Source: Variovorax sp. S12S4 (GTDB lineage: Bacteria > Pseudomonadota > Gammaproteobacteria > Burkholderiales > Burkholderiaceae_C). Taken from it: DNA of 64,000 bases. The translations under genes and the position numbers were made by a program. Positions 20,159-30,300 of the stretch are shown one piece after another (position 1 is the first letter of the stretch; each line of letters begins with the position of its first letter). The notes beneath the pieces are model-generated. The model searched no databases. It saw nothing but the letters and a program-made list of their open reading frames with translations, and was not told where the DNA came from. The stretch lies in NCBI RefSeq assembly GCF_023195515.1, contig NZ_JALPKR020000002.1, forward strand, positions 3,573,001-3,637,000. The letters run 5' to 3'.

Positions 20159-20671
20159 CTAACGGCTTCGCTGACCCAGGGTCAGCGAGTCGAGCTGGAA
20201 GTTTTCGCTCTTGTCCCAGAGCCAGGTGTCCACATAGGTGTGGCCGCCCAGGCGCCCGGGGCTCGGCAGGGGTGATGCCGCCTTGATCAGAGCCGCGATC
20301 TTGCCCGGCACTTCGGGTGCATGGCTCGGCACGCGGCTGAACGTCACGTTCGTGACGTTGCCATTGGCATCGAGCTCCGTCTCGACCACCACCACCGCAT
20401 ACACCAGCGGCGGAATCTTCCCCTTGTAGATGCGCTGCGCGTAGGTCTTGTAGATCTGCCGCGCGCCGGTCTTGCGGTAGGCCCGCACGGCCGGCGTTTG
20501 CGCCGTGATCAGGCGCACGGTCGGCACGTCGGTCTTTGCGCCTGCCACTTCATCGGGCGCGGAGGCGGCGGACTTGTCATCGCCCGTTTTGTCCGCCGGC
20601 TTCAAGGCCGAGCAGGCTACCAGGGCGAGTGCGGCTGCGACGGTTGCCAGAGTGCGAAGAGTCATTTTCAT
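20159..20671 (-). CDS. Lipoprotein with TonB C-terminal-like domain
   Basis: A 170-aa protein with a lipoprotein signal: hydrophobic stretch and lipobox LVAC (Cys at about residue 19), followed by a charged linker. The C-terminal part (residues ~60-165) includes YAVVVVETELDANGNVTNVTFSR, here overlapping a motif of TonB/TonB-like C domains: VxxELDxNGxVxxVxF. A lipid anchor instead of the usual TonB membrane helix argues against ExbB/D-driven energy transfer. ATG 20671 overlaps the xth stop (TGATG), so it is the second gene of a two-gene unit; ATG 20665 is an alternative start. Confidence 0.7.
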   Translation of the reverse strand: MKMTLRTLATVAAALALVACSALKPADKTGDDKSAASAPDEVAGAKTDVPTVRLITAQTPAVRAYRKTGARQIYKTYAQRIYKGKIPPLVYAVVVVETELDANGNVTNVTFSRVPSHAPEVPGKIAALIKAASPLPSPGRLGGHTYVDTWLWDKSENFQLDSLTLGQRSR

Positions 20672-21456
20672 CAGGTACCTTGGTCGAGATCGAGCACCAC
20701 CGGTGCATGGTCGCTTGGCTTTTCCCACTTGCGCGGCACGCGGTCGATGATGCAACCCTTAACGCGCGGCACCAGCGGTTCGCTCACAAGAATGTGGTCG
20801 ATGCGCAGCCCGCGGTTCTTTTGATAGCCGAGCATCCGGTAGTCCCACCACGAATAGCTCTTCTCGGGCTGCTCGAAGAGGCGGAAGCTGTCCACCAGCC
20901 CAAGCTGCAGCAGCGCCTTGAACTGCTCGCGCTCCTCCGTCGTGTGATGGATGGTTTCCGCCAGCCCCACCGGGTCGTAGCTGTCCCGGTCTTCGGGTGT
21001 GATGTTGAAGTCGCCGAGCAGCACCAGGTTCGGATGCGCCGCCATTTCGGCCCGCAGCCATTCGCGCAGGGCGCGCAGCCAGCCCATCTTGTATTCGAAC
21101 TTGTCGGTGCCCGGCGCCTGGCCGTTGACGAAGTAGCCGTTCACCACGCGCAGCGGGCCGGCCGCCGTGTCGATGGTGGCGGCGATCACCCGCGACTGGT
21201 CGTCGGTAAAGCCTCCGATGTTCTTTGCCACGTCCCGCATCGGCGCCAGGCTCAGGATGGCAACGCCGTTATAGGTTTTCTGGCCAAACACCGCGCATTC
21301 GTAGCCGGCCGACTTGAGCACCTCGAGAGGGAACTTGTCGTCGCTCATCTTGAGCTCCTGCAGGCACAGCACGTCGACGGGGTTGGCAATCAGCCAGTCG
21401 AGCACATGCTGCAGGCGGGCGGTGAGGGAGTTGACGTTCCAGGTGGCAATTTTCAT
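20671..21456 (-). CDS. xth: Exodeoxyribonuclease III
   Basis: AP endonuclease and 3'-5' exonuclease of base excision repair, 261 aa. N-terminal MKIATWNVNSLTARL, metal-binding E34 in CLQELK, GVAILS, NGYFVNGQ, LLGDFNITPED and the terminal SDHAPVVLDL with the catalytic His/Asp define the exonuclease III family. ATG 21456 is preferred over a TTG one codon upstream. It is followed by a TonB-like lipoprotein gene with an overlapping start. Confidence 0.94.
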   Translation of the reverse strand: MKIATWNVNSLTARLQHVLDWLIANPVDVLCLQELKMSDDKFPLEVLKSAGYECAVFGQKTYNGVAILSLAPMRDVAKNIGGFTDDQSRVIAATIDTAAGPLRVVNGYFVNGQAPGTDKFEYKMGWLRALREWLRAEMAAHPNLVLLGDFNITPEDRDSYDPVGLAETIHHTTEEREQFKALLQLGLVDSFRLFEQPEKSYSWWDYRMLGYQKNRGLRIDHILVSEPLVPRVKGCIIDRVPRKWEKPSDHAPVVLDLDQGT

Positions 21457-22195
21457 CAAACGCTACGTTGTTGATTTCGGAGGGCAGCCTTGCGGCATGG
21501 CGTGGGTTTGCATTTGTACCCGACTGCATACCCTGCTTGGGGTCGCTGCGCCGTCGGTAGCGGGCTTGGCGTCGGGTGGGGCGAACTTTACCCCCGATAT
21601 TTTGCGGATGGCCCGGCCCCAGCGCAGTGGGGATGGCCTGCAGACCGGCATGCATCGTCGAGGTGCATCTCGCGTCGCCGGGGTTGTCTGACAACAGTTG
21701 CGAATCCGCACATCTATGTGGCGAGATTGCGGAAAAGTTCTCAAAACTGACCCGCATTGGCCTTGTTACAGTTGTTAAGATTTAGCCATGCTTTCATTTT
21801 CTATTAACACCATTTTGGTGCGAGCAACAATTCGGACGACCGCGGTCGGGCGGTAACCCTGTATCTGCCGGCGAAAAGAATCGCCTGCAATCTCATTGAA
21901 TATAAAAATCGCAAGCTGGTGGGGCAGCGGCGTTGGATGAGTGCGCCTGAAAATATTTAATTCCAAATAAGAATTGGATTGGAAAAAGTGGCGCGGATTG
22001 AATCGACCTGGGTCGGAGACAAATAAAGCGGAAGGTTTATTGAGTTTGGAGGGCGCTGGCTAAAGCGGTTGCACGTCGGTGTAGTTGCTTGTTATCGCGG
22101 CCTGATCGGGGAAGAGCTTTTTTTGTCGAGCTGAACGACTCTTGTCCAACGTGGAGGTTGGACACGCGGGAGTTCCGCTCAGGTTCGGGGGAATC
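21457..22195. other. 739-base intergenic region, AT-rich in its right half
   Basis: Divergent region between xth and the LysR gene. The left part (to about 21700) is GC-rich with no convincing gene: short open frames here lack ribosome sites and family resemblance. From about 21750 to 22040 the sequence becomes clearly richer in A and T than anything nearby (for example AATATAAAAATCG near 21900 and AAAATATTTAATTCC near 21955), suggesting promoters. An 8-base palindrome lies just before the LysR start. Contains no RNA gene I can recognise. Confidence 0.6.
22143..22164. promoter_or_regulatory. Palindrome upstream of the LysR gene, possible operator
   Basis: TGTCCAAC - GTGGAG - GTTGGACA: a perfect 8-base inverted repeat with a 6-base spacer, ending 31 bases before the LysR ATG. 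The position suits autoregulation, but the sequence is not a standard T-N11-A site, and an RNA hairpin is an alternative. Confidence 0.45.
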
Positions 22196-23085
22196 ATGGA
22201 TCTGTTGATGTCGGATGTGCGGCTTTTCGTGAAGGCTGTGGAGGTAGGAGGGCTGACGCAGGCGGCCGACGCGCTGAGCGTGCCCAAGGCGTCTGCGTCC
22301 CGGCAGCTCAAGCGGCTGGAGGCCTTGGTCGGCCATACGCTGCTGCACCGGGGAGCGGGCCACTTCGGCCTGACGGGGAGGGGCGAGAGTTCTTTTCCAC
22401 GGCCAAGGAGGTTCTGGAGGCGGTCGACCAGGCGCTGTCGCAGCTCTCCAACACCAATGAAGCCCTCACGGGCCAACTGCGGATCTCGGTTCCCGGATAT
22501 GTCGGCCGCGAGTTGCTCTCGGCCCACCTGTCGGGCTTCATGGCTGCGCACCCGCAGCTAAAGCTCACCGTCGACGTAGGCTCCGACCGGGTGGACCTCT
22601 TCCGCGAAGACACCGACGTGGTCATCCGGGTGGGGCTTGAAGGCTGCGAAGACCTCGTGGCAAGGCGCATCAAGAAGCAGCCCCTTGTGCTGTGCGCCAC
22701 ACCTTCATACCTCGAGCGTCATCCGCAGATCCAGACGGTCGACGACCTTGCGGGGCACTACTTTTTGACCAGCGGCCCGGAGCGGCACGCCATGGAAATG
22801 GTCATTCCGGGCGTCGATCGGGAGTACATCGTCAGGGCCGCGGGCGTGTTTCGCGCCAACGATCCGGAGTTGCTGCTGAGGCTTGCCTGCTCGGCCGGCG
22901 GCATCGCGCTGGTTCCGCTGCTCTGTGCCAGGTCGGCGCTCCAGGGCGGCTCCCTGGTAACGGTGCTGCCGTCCTTCGAATTGACGCCGGAAGAGTTGAA
23001 TCTGATGTATTTGCCCGCGCGGCGCAATACCCGAAAGATCAGAACCTTCGTCGATTTCATCTTCAAGGCTCTAGAGCAAGCCTGA
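22196..23085 (+). pseudogene. LysR family transcriptional regulator, frameshifted as read
   Basis: The first frame gives the helix-turn-helix (MDLLMSDVRLFVKAVEVGGL, TQAADALSVPKASASRQLKRLE) up to about codon 61; the remainder, including the effector domain (from LRISVPGYVGRELLSAHLSG to the end KALEQA), continues in the next frame. The switch lies at the GGGG run 22375-22378: adding one G restores LTGEGREFFSTAKE and a continuous 296-aa LysR protein of normal length. So it is either a one-base deletion, a sequence error or a recent inactivation. It stands immediately before the DUF11 cluster and may control it. Confidence 0.8.
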
Positions 23086-23106
23086 TTCGGCTTTTTTGCC
23101 ACAGCT

Positions 23107-23125
23107 AAAGCCCTTCGCGGGCTTT
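23107..23125 (+). terminator. Possible terminator after the LysR gene
   Basis: AAAGCCC, loop TTCGC, GGGCTTT; the T-run (five Ts at 23132-23136) is displaced by six bases, so termination efficiency is uncertain. Confidence 0.5.
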
Positions 23126-23362
23126 GGCGGCTTTTTCACGTCCCTTCTTTTTGCGGCGCCTTCAGCCGGATTTATGCACGTCGATTGCAGGGGTGGACTT
23201 GCGCGTTCCAAAGTCCTTCCACGTGGTCGTCGGAAAAATCACAGGCGAGTTGTCGAAAGTGGAACTGCCGATCTCATATTTGACATCCGGATTTGGCATT
23301 CGCCGCAGGCAAAATACTTGTTGGTTACAAGTGCAAGCAGGCGTATTTATTTTCAATAATTA

Positions 23363-23406
23363 ATTTCTAAAAAATGATTGCAGGCATGAATCAATTTATT
23401 AGAAAT
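23363..23406. promoter_or_regulatory. Extended dyad symmetry in the cluster leader
   Basis: ATTTCTAA-AAAA-TGATT, loop GCAGGCATG, AATCA-ATTTA-TTAGAAAT: two nested inverted repeats (8 and 5 bases) separated by a nearly symmetric internal loop. It ends 72 bases before the first exported-protein gene. It could be a regulator binding site or a leader RNA structure. Confidence 0.45.
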
Positions 23407-23478
23407 ATTTCTGCGTAATTCTTGTCCTCGCCGGCGATTGCTGTCGGACTGCCGTGTGTTCGTTGAACTGGAGCAACC

Positions 23479-24120
23479 ATGCTTATACAAAAACTGACTC
23501 AAACTCTTCTGCGCAAGGCCGCCAGGCTGCCCGCGCTGGCTGCAACCTTCGGCTGCGGCATGCTTGCCGTGGCCACTCTGGCGGCGCCAGCGTCGGCGCA
23601 GCCTGCCGCTGCCCGGTCGGCCCCCGCTGCCGACAAGACCGTCTCCGTTGCCTTGACGCAGTTCAAGGTGGTGAAGGGCGCCGACGGCAAGGAGCAACTG
23701 CTGGACGCTTCTTCGGTCAAGCCCGGCGACGTTCTCGAATACCGCGCGACCTACACCAACAACACCGGCAAGACGGTGTCCGGCCTGGTCGCCGATCTGC
23801 CCATTCCTGAGGGGCTCGAGTACCTGCCGCGCAGCGCCAAGCCCGGCGCCGCGCTGGTCAAGGCGGCCACCAAAGACGGCGTCTACGCCACCGAGCCGTT
23901 GGTGCGCAAGGCCGCGAACAACAAGGCCGAGCCCGTGCCGTACAGCGACTACCGCGCCCTGCGCTGGACGCTCGGCCAGTTGCCCGCCGGAGGCGAAGCC
24001 GCCGTAACCGCGCGCGCCAAGGTCGAAGTCGTGGTTCCGCCCGAGCCCAAGACCTCCGCCCTCGCTCCGCAGGCGCCACCCGTTGCCGTGCAGTCCGCTG
24101 CGGGCGCGGCCTCGCGCTGA
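23479..24120 (+). CDS. Small exported DUF11-like repeat protein
   Basis: A 213-aa precursor with signal peptide (to about residue 40, cleavage near ASAQ) and one DUF11-type Ig-like domain: VKPGDVLEYRATYTNNTGKT, SGLVADLPIPEGLEYLPRSA, and the closing DYRALRWTLGQLPAGGEA then a beta-strand of alternating Val. The domain is the same type as the last domain of the 971- and 2414-aa proteins downstream. A Pro/Ala tail ends the protein. ATG 23479 follows GGAG. A strong terminator separates it from the next gene, so it may be made in larger amounts than the giant proteins. Function unknown; a surface or periplasmic role is inferred. Confidence 0.72.
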   Translation: MLIQKLTQTLLRKAARLPALAATFGCGMLAVATLAAPASAQPAAARSAPAADKTVSVALTQFKVVKGADGKEQLLDASSVKPGDVLEYRATYTNNTGKTVSGLVADLPIPEGLEYLPRSAKPGAALVKAATKDGVYATEPLVRKAANNKAEPVPYSDYRALRWTLGQLPAGGEAAVTARAKVEVVVPPEPKTSALAPQAPPVAVQSAAGAASR

Positions 24121-24190
24121 CCGGTCGGCGGTGGTTTTGCCTCCTGGCTTTTCGTTTTTCTGTTTCCTTGATCCCTTTGCTATTGCGCGC

Positions 24191-24240
24191 AACCCGGCCG
24201 CTGTCTTCCGTTCGCGGAATGCCTGAGCCGGGTTTTTTTT
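24191..24240 (+). terminator. Terminator between the small and the 971-aa DUF11 genes
   Basis: AACCCGGC (24191-24198) pairs with GCCGGGTT (24227-24234), with a small internal CCG-TTCG-CGG hairpin, followed by a run of Ts to 24240. Only 31 bases separate it from the next start codon, so downstream genes probably depend on read-through. Confidence 0.75.
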
Positions 24241-24271
24241 GTTCCTTTTTTGACAACCGAGGAGAAACCAC

Positions 24272-27187
24272 GTGAGTCCCACCTTGCCAACCCGGCGCAT
24301 CGGCTTCAGGCCGAGAGCCACATGGGCTGGCGCCGCAGTTTTGTCGCTGGGCTTCCTGTTTGGAAGCTCGAGCGCACTTGCAGCGCCGCCGCCCGCCAAT
24401 ACCGTCATCGGTAACCAGGCTTCGGCCACCTATTCGGATTCGTCCGGCACCACGCAGCTGGCCACCTCCAACCTGGTGCAGACCACGGTGCAGCAGGTCG
24501 GCTCGTTCACGCTGGACACGTTCAACCAGGTCACGACCACGATCGTCAACACCAAGCTCGGCGCCGCAGGCTCGGTGGTGTACGCACCGCACATCTTGAC
24601 CAACACCGGTAACGGCTCGGACACCTTCACCATCACGGTGGATGCCGACAACGATGCCTTCTCGAAGGTCGAGGTCTATCCCGACGCCAACGGCGACGGC
24701 ATGCCCGACAGCACCACGCCGCTGTGTACCGCCGCGCCCGCCGCAGTCTGCAGCGTGCCCGCGCAGACCGTGCCCGGCAACAACGGCACGTTCCAGTTTG
24801 TCGTGGCCTACACGATCCCCGGCACGGCCACCACGCCGACCACGCCGTTCGACACCGCCACCATCACGGCCACCCCGGGCACGCCGGCGCTGTACACGGC
24901 GCCGAACACCTCGGCAGCGGACAAGGACCAGGTCAACCTGACAACACAGGCCGCCTTCGGTGCCACCAAGTCGATTGGTGTTCCAGCAGTGGCGGCTCCT
25001 CCCGGCGGGACCTGGCCGCTCGCGAGCACCGGTGGTCCGCGCTCGTCGTCGGCTTCGTGCTCGACGACCTGGGGCGCAGGTATCGCTTCCAGCGACACCT
25101 GCAAGTACACGGTCTACACGCTCACCTTCAACAACACCGGCGGAGCGCCCGGCAAGTTCGCCCTGTCGGACACGTTGCCATCGGGCTTCACCTATGTCGC
25201 GGGTTCCGCCGTCTGGAGCAGTGCTCCGGGCGTGGCGCTCGGCGACGGTGCCGGTGGCGATCCGACCGGCATGGCCTTCCAGGTGGCGGGCAACACGCTG
25301 AACGTGGTCATCGACTCGCTCGGGCAGAACGTCACCCAGACGATCAGCTTCGTGGTGCTGGTGAACAACACGGCTGTGGTCGGTACGTCGACCACGACCA
25401 ACGTGGCCCAGTACAACCCGACGGATTCGCCGAATGCCGACGTCACGGCCATCGGTACGCTGGGTTCCACCACCAACCCGGCGGCCTACACCGTCGTCGC
25501 CAGCTACGGCCTCGTCGTGGGTACCAACCCCTCGACCGCGGCAACGGCAGTCGACACGGTCGCTGGCACGCCCAACGGCACGGCGGCTGACACGACCACG
25601 CAGCCTTCGGTGGTTGCCGGCGGCAGCGTCAAGTTCCCGCAGACGGTGTTCAACACCGGCAGCGGCGTCGACAGCATCAACCTGAGCATTGCCAACGGGA
25701 GCTTCCCGGCCGGCACGACCTTCCTGCTGTTCGCAGCGGACGGCGTGACGCCGCTGCTCGACACCACAGGCGACGGCGTGCCCGACACCGGTCCGATTCC
25801 GGTCGGCGGCAGCGCCAACATCGTGGTGCAGGCCAACGTTCCGGCCAGCGCCACGGTGGGCTCGGGTCCGTTCAGCGCGGTCCTGACGGGCCGCTCGGCG
25901 AACGACCCGACCAAGCTCGACGCCACGCTCGACCAGGTCACCATCGTCGTCGGTTCGCTCGTCGACCTGACCAACAGCGCAGCCGGTACCGGCTCGGGTT
26001 CGGTGGCAGGCGGTGACTTGGGCCCAGGCCCCAGCCCACAGCCGACCACGACCAACAGCACGCCTGCGGGCACCGGCACGATCTTCACGCTGTTCGTCAA
26101 GAACAACGATGCGGGCGGCCCGGCAACGCAGACCTACACGCTGGCGGCCAGCCAGTCCACCGGCTTCCCGGGCACGCTGCCGGCGGGCTGGACGGTGAAG
26201 TTCGTGGCAGCGGGCGGTACCTGTGCCGCCGCGGCCATCACCAACGTGACCGTGGCTCGCGGTGCGCAGCAGCAGGTCGATGCCTGCGTGACGCCTCCCG
26301 CCACGCAAACGCCTGTGACGGCCCAGCCGATCTACTTCCGCGTGCAGTCGACCGCAGTGGCATCGACCGGCGTGCTCGTGTCCGACGCCAAGCAGGACGC
26401 GGTGACCGTGACCACGGCGGCAACGCTCGGCGCCACGCTCACGCCCAACAACGTCGGCCAGGTCGCTCCGGGCGGCACCGTCGTCTATGCGCACACGCTG
26501 ACCAACATCGGCAACCAGAGCTGCGGCGCGTACACGCTCACGGCCACCGTGCCGGCTGCCGACGCGGCACTGGGCTGGACCACCGCGATCTACCTCGACG
26601 TCAACGGCGACGGGCAGATCGATGCGCTGGATACGCTGGTTACCGGCCCCATCGCCGGACCGCTGGCTGCGGGCACAACGCAGAAGCTGCTGGTGCGCGT
26701 GTTCGCACCGGGTGGCGCCAGCGCAGGTGCAACCGACACGACCACTGTGACTGCGACGTTCACCGATCCGGCGCCGAACTGCGGCACGCCCTCGGCTACC
26801 GACATCAGCACTGTGATCACCGGCCAGATCCGCGTCCTCAAGACGCAGGCTGCCGACGTCGCCTGCGACGGCACGGCTGACGGCGACTTCTTCGCAACGC
26901 CGCTGTCGCTGAAGCCCGGCCAATGCATCGTGTACCGGGTCGTTGCCACCAACGAAGGCACCGCGCCGATCACCAACATTGCGATCAACGACGCAGCACC
27001 TGCGTTCACGAGCCTGACGGGTGCCACGCAGCCGCCGGCGCCCACGCAATGCGTCTCGACGGGTGTGACCGGCACCGCGCTGGCCTATGCCCAGACCCCC
27101 ACGGCAGTGAGCTGCGGCAGCGCGGCCAACACCGTGGCCCCGGGCGGCACGGCCACGCTGACCTTCGCAGTGCGAATCGACCAGTAA
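24272..27187 (+). CDS. Large exported DUF11 repeat protein (971 aa)
   Basis: Signal peptide of about 42 residues (AGAAVLSLGFLFGSSSALAA). The rest is beta-rich, Thr/Ala/Gly-rich Ig-like repeats: segments such as NTGNGSDTFTITVD, FNNTGGAPGKFALSDTLPSGF, NTGSGVDSINLSIANGSF and GGTVVYAHTLTNIGNQSCGAY are DUF11-type units, with calcium-like DANGDGMPD and DVNGDGQIDALD loops. The final unit (CIVYRVVATNEGTAPITNI ... GGTATLTFAVRIDQ) ends the protein, with no sortase motif, anchor or barrel. Start GTG 24272 behind GAGGAG. Probably secreted or held at the surface through the next gene product; that link is inference from order. Confidence 0.78.
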   Translation: MSPTLPTRRIGFRPRATWAGAAVLSLGFLFGSSSALAAPPPANTVIGNQASATYSDSSGTTQLATSNLVQTTVQQVGSFTLDTFNQVTTTIVNTKLGAAGSVVYAPHILTNTGNGSDTFTITVDADNDAFSKVEVYPDANGDGMPDSTTPLCTAAPAAVCSVPAQTVPGNNGTFQFVVAYTIPGTATTPTTPFDTATITATPGTPALYTAPNTSAADKDQVNLTTQAAFGATKSIGVPAVAAPPGGTWPLASTGGPRSSSASCSTTWGAGIASSDTCKYTVYTLTFNNTGGAPGKFALSDTLPSGFTYVAGSAVWSSAPGVALGDGAGGDPTGMAFQVAGNTLNVVIDSLGQNVTQTISFVVLVNNTAVVGTSTTTNVAQYNPTDSPNADVTAIGTLGSTTNPAAYTVVASYGLVVGTNPSTAATAVDTVAGTPNGTAADTTTQPSVVAGGSVKFPQTVFNTGSGVDSINLSIANGSFPAGTTFLLFAADGVTPLLDTTGDGVPDTGPIPVGGSANIVVQANVPASATVGSGPFSAVLTGRSANDPTKLDATLDQVTIVVGSLVDLTNSAAGTGSGSVAGGDLGPGPSPQPTTTNSTPAGTGTIFTLFVKNNDAGGPATQTYTLAASQSTGFPGTLPAGWTVKFVAAGGTCAAAAITNVTVARGAQQQVDACVTPPATQTPVTAQPIYFRVQSTAVASTGVLVSDAKQDAVTVTTAATLGATLTPNNVGQVAPGGTVVYAHTLTNIGNQSCGAYTLTATVPAADAALGWTTAIYLDVNGDGQIDALDTLVTGPIAGPLAAGTTQKLLVRVFAPGGASAGATDTTTVTATFTDPAPNCGTPSATDISTVITGQIRVLKTQAADVACDGTADGDFFATPLSLKPGQCIVYRVVATNEGTAPITNIAINDAAPAFTSLTGATQPPAPTQCVSTGVTGTALAYAQTPTAVSCGSAANTVAPGGTATLTFAVRIDQ

Positions 27188-27201
27188 CACGCGATTGAGT
27201 C

Positions 27202-27232
27202 GCCGGCAGGCCTCTCCAGGCCTGCCGGCTTT
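27202..27232 (+). other. Perfect 12-base hairpin between two DUF11 genes
   Basis: GCCGGCAGGCCT, loop CTCC, AGGCCTGCCGGC, then only three Ts. Located 15 bases after the 971-aa gene. The short T-run makes it a weak terminator or a transcript-stabilising structure. Confidence 0.6.
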
Positions 27233-27386
27233 ACGCGAGGCGCCGCCTTCACGGCTGCGCTTCGCCTTTTCCCCCTGCTGCTTTTCGGCGCGTGTGCGCA
27301 CGCGCGCATGGCAGCGGCAGAGGAAAAAGACCCAGGTATTCACGGCCCCAGCAGGCGCCGACGGAAGGTTAAGCGGAGTGCAATTC

Positions 27387-30300
27387 TTGTCTGACTCATT
27401 GATGGGCTGCCGCTCGCAGCGATGGCGCCAAGCCGGCGCCACGCTCGCGATCGGCCTGGCGCTGTTGCTGGCGCTCCTCCTGACGCTGTTCCTGGCGTCG
27501 GCCACCGTGCATGCGGCCCCCGCGCCCGGTGGCAGCGTCATCCGCAACGTGGCCAAGGCCAGCTATGTGCCGGCCGGCTTTGCGCAGACCGAAACGTCCA
27601 GCTCCAACAGCGTGGTGGCGAACGTCCTCGCGGTCGAGGCGCTGGTGCTCACGCAGGACCAGGCCGTCAACCGGCCGCCGGCCACCGTGGTCACGCTGAA
27701 CCACCTGCTCACCAACACCGGCAACGTGCCTTCGAGCTATGTGCTGGGCTTTGCCAACAACGTGGGCGGCTGCGCGGCCGACACGCTCGACCTTTCGACC
27801 CTGCGCGTCGTGCGCGACATCAACAACAACGGCGTGGCGGACCCGGGCGATCCGGTGCTGCCGCTCGGCGCGCCCGGCGCGCTGGCGCTGCGGCCCGGCG
27901 AAACGGCCTCGCTGCTCGTGCAGGGCACGGTTCCAGCCACCGGTGCCGGCGTTGCCTGCGCCGCGCTCACGGCGACCACCGCGTTGCAGAACCTGAGCGC
28001 CACCAACCGCGACACCGTGACGGTGGGCGACATGGCGGTGATCTCCATCACCAAGAGCGCGAGCTACCCGGGTGTCATCGTGCCGGGGCAGACCCGTATC
28101 GACTTTTCGGTCTCGGGCACCAACATCGGCGCGCGCGATGCGCAGCCCGCCAACGTGGCCGCGCCGACAGGCACGCCGGTGCTCGTGAACGGCGCGCCCA
28201 CCAGCCTGGTGCTGGTGCGCGACCTCGTTCCCGCCGGCACGCAGTACATCGCCGGCACGCTGCAGAGCACGGCCGCGGGCGCGGTGCGGCTGTTCCGCAT
28301 GCCGGGCGACCCAGCCTTCAGCTACCGCACCGCGGACGACGCCGCGGCCGTCGAAGTGGCAATCGGCGTGCCAGCGGCCGTGGCACGCAACGCCTCCATC
28401 GCCATGCAGTTCGCGGTGATCGTGCGCGCGGACCAGACCGGCGATATCCGCAACACCGCGCAGAGCTACTACAACGACGGCACCGCACCGGTGGTGTCGC
28501 CGTCCAACACCGTGCTCATCACCACCAGCCAGAGCCGCATCGGTGTGGCAAAGACCGCCTCGACGCCGCGCGCAAACCGCGGCGCCGACGGCCTGCTCGA
28601 CGGAACCGCAACCGTGCGCTTCAGCGTCGACGTGCGCAACTACGGCGCCGTGTGGCTCTACGGCGTGCAGGCGACCGACCTGCTCGAAGGCAGCGGCGCC
28701 AGCCAGTTCGGCAGCTACACCAGCGCGGCCGTACCCGGCGCCAATCAATACACCGTCGTGCCCGGCTCCATTGCCATTGCGGGCAACCAGGGCAACGGCA
28801 CGAGCGGCACCGTGGCCGCGGCCAACAACTCGTTCACCGGCACCGCCGCCGCACAGAACCTGCTGGCGCCGGGTGCCGTGCTGCCGGTCGGCGCGCAAGT
28901 CACCGTGCAGTTCGACGTTCGCATCAACGTCAACGGCCGCACCGGCATGCTTTTCAACAGCGTGCGTGCGCAGGGCGCACTCGCGCCCGGCGGCGCGCCG
29001 GTGGCTTTCGACGATTCGGTCGACGGCACCAGCCCCGACCCGGACGGCGACGGCAACCCGAACAACAACACCGCGCCCACGCCGGTGTCACTCCAGCTTC
29101 CGTCGCTGTCGCTCGCCAAGAGCGCGTCGCTGCCGCGGCGCGTGGCGCAGGGCGTCTACGAAATCGACTACCGGCTGCTCGTCACCAACACCGGTGTCGC
29201 CCCCGCACCCCACGTGCGCGTGATCGACAACCTGAACTGCACCTTCGACATGGACAAGCCCGAGGGGCCCGTGGCCTCTTGGGAGCTGGTGGGTGCGCCC
29301 AAGGTCCGTAGCGGCCTGCTCAATCCCGCGGGCAGCTTTACCGGCCGCGCCGCCTGCGACCGCGAGGCGCTCGCGAGCGCCGACGCTTTCCGGCTGCCGA
29401 CCGAGGCGGTGCTCAGCCTTACCGACGGCAGCCGCGGCCTGGAGCCCGGGCAAAGCGAAGAAATCGGCTTCACCGTTCGCCTGACCCAGAAGCCCGGTGC
29501 AGGCGACCGCCGCGTGGCCATCAACAACAAGGCATGGGCGGCGGCGTTCGACCAGAACACCATCAACGTCACGCCCGCGATGCTGGTTGCGGCCACCGCC
29601 AACTCGGTGCAGTCGCTGTTGGCCGACCCGGCGGGCACGGTCTACAACGCCGTCACGCGGGCGCCTGTTCCCGGCGCGGTGGTCACGTTCACCCGGCAGT
29701 CGTGCAGCAGCGGTTCGGTCACGCCGATGACCGCGGCTGAAATCTACGGCGGCTCGTCGGACACCTACACCTTCAATGCCGACGGCAGCGTGTCGATGAC
29801 GACCGGCGCCGACGGCAGCTACCAGTTCTACCTGCAGTCGCCGCCGGCCACGGGCCTGTGCACGTACTCGCTGCATGTGGTTCCGCCGGCCGGCAGCGGC
29901 TATGTTTATCCGTCGCAGCTGATCCCCGTGACGGCCGGCACTTTCGGCAGTTGCGGTCCGGTGGTGCCCGGTGCGCTGCCGCCCAAGGGCGCGGAGCCGA
30001 CCACGCACTATTTCTCGGTGACGTCCGGCTTCAATGCTTCGAACGAAGCGTGCGACGTGGTGCACAACCACATCCCGCTCGACCCCGGCAATGTGCTCGG
30101 CCTGGTGCTGCGCAAGGAAGGCAGCAAGCGGCAGGTCGAGTTCGGTGATTTTCTGGACTACGCGCTGGCGGTGACCAACAAGACGGGTACGCCGGTGACC
30201 GGCATCTCGATCAGCGACAGCCTGCCGCCGGGCTTTGCCTACGTAAGCAACAGCGCGCGCCTGAACGGCGCGGCCACGGCCAACCCGGTCGGCGGCGCAG

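Larger units (their letters stand above)
23086..23478. other. 393-base AT-rich intergenic region before the DUF11 cluster
   Basis: Holds a hairpin after the LysR gene (23107-23125), then an AT-rich stretch (about 23260-23420) with an extended dyad at 23363-23406, and the ribosome site GGAG before 23479. It is the likely promoter region of the exported-protein cluster. No gene seen. Confidence 0.6.

Noticed and set aside
21457..22140. Short open frames between xth and the LysR gene
   Set aside because: They overlap each other on both strands, lack ribosome sites and give low-complexity or basic peptides without family features.
22196..23085. Programmed frameshifting in the LysR gene
   Set aside because: There is no slippery heptamer with a downstream pseudoknot, and three other genes in the window show the same simple missing-G pattern, so indel or error is more likely.
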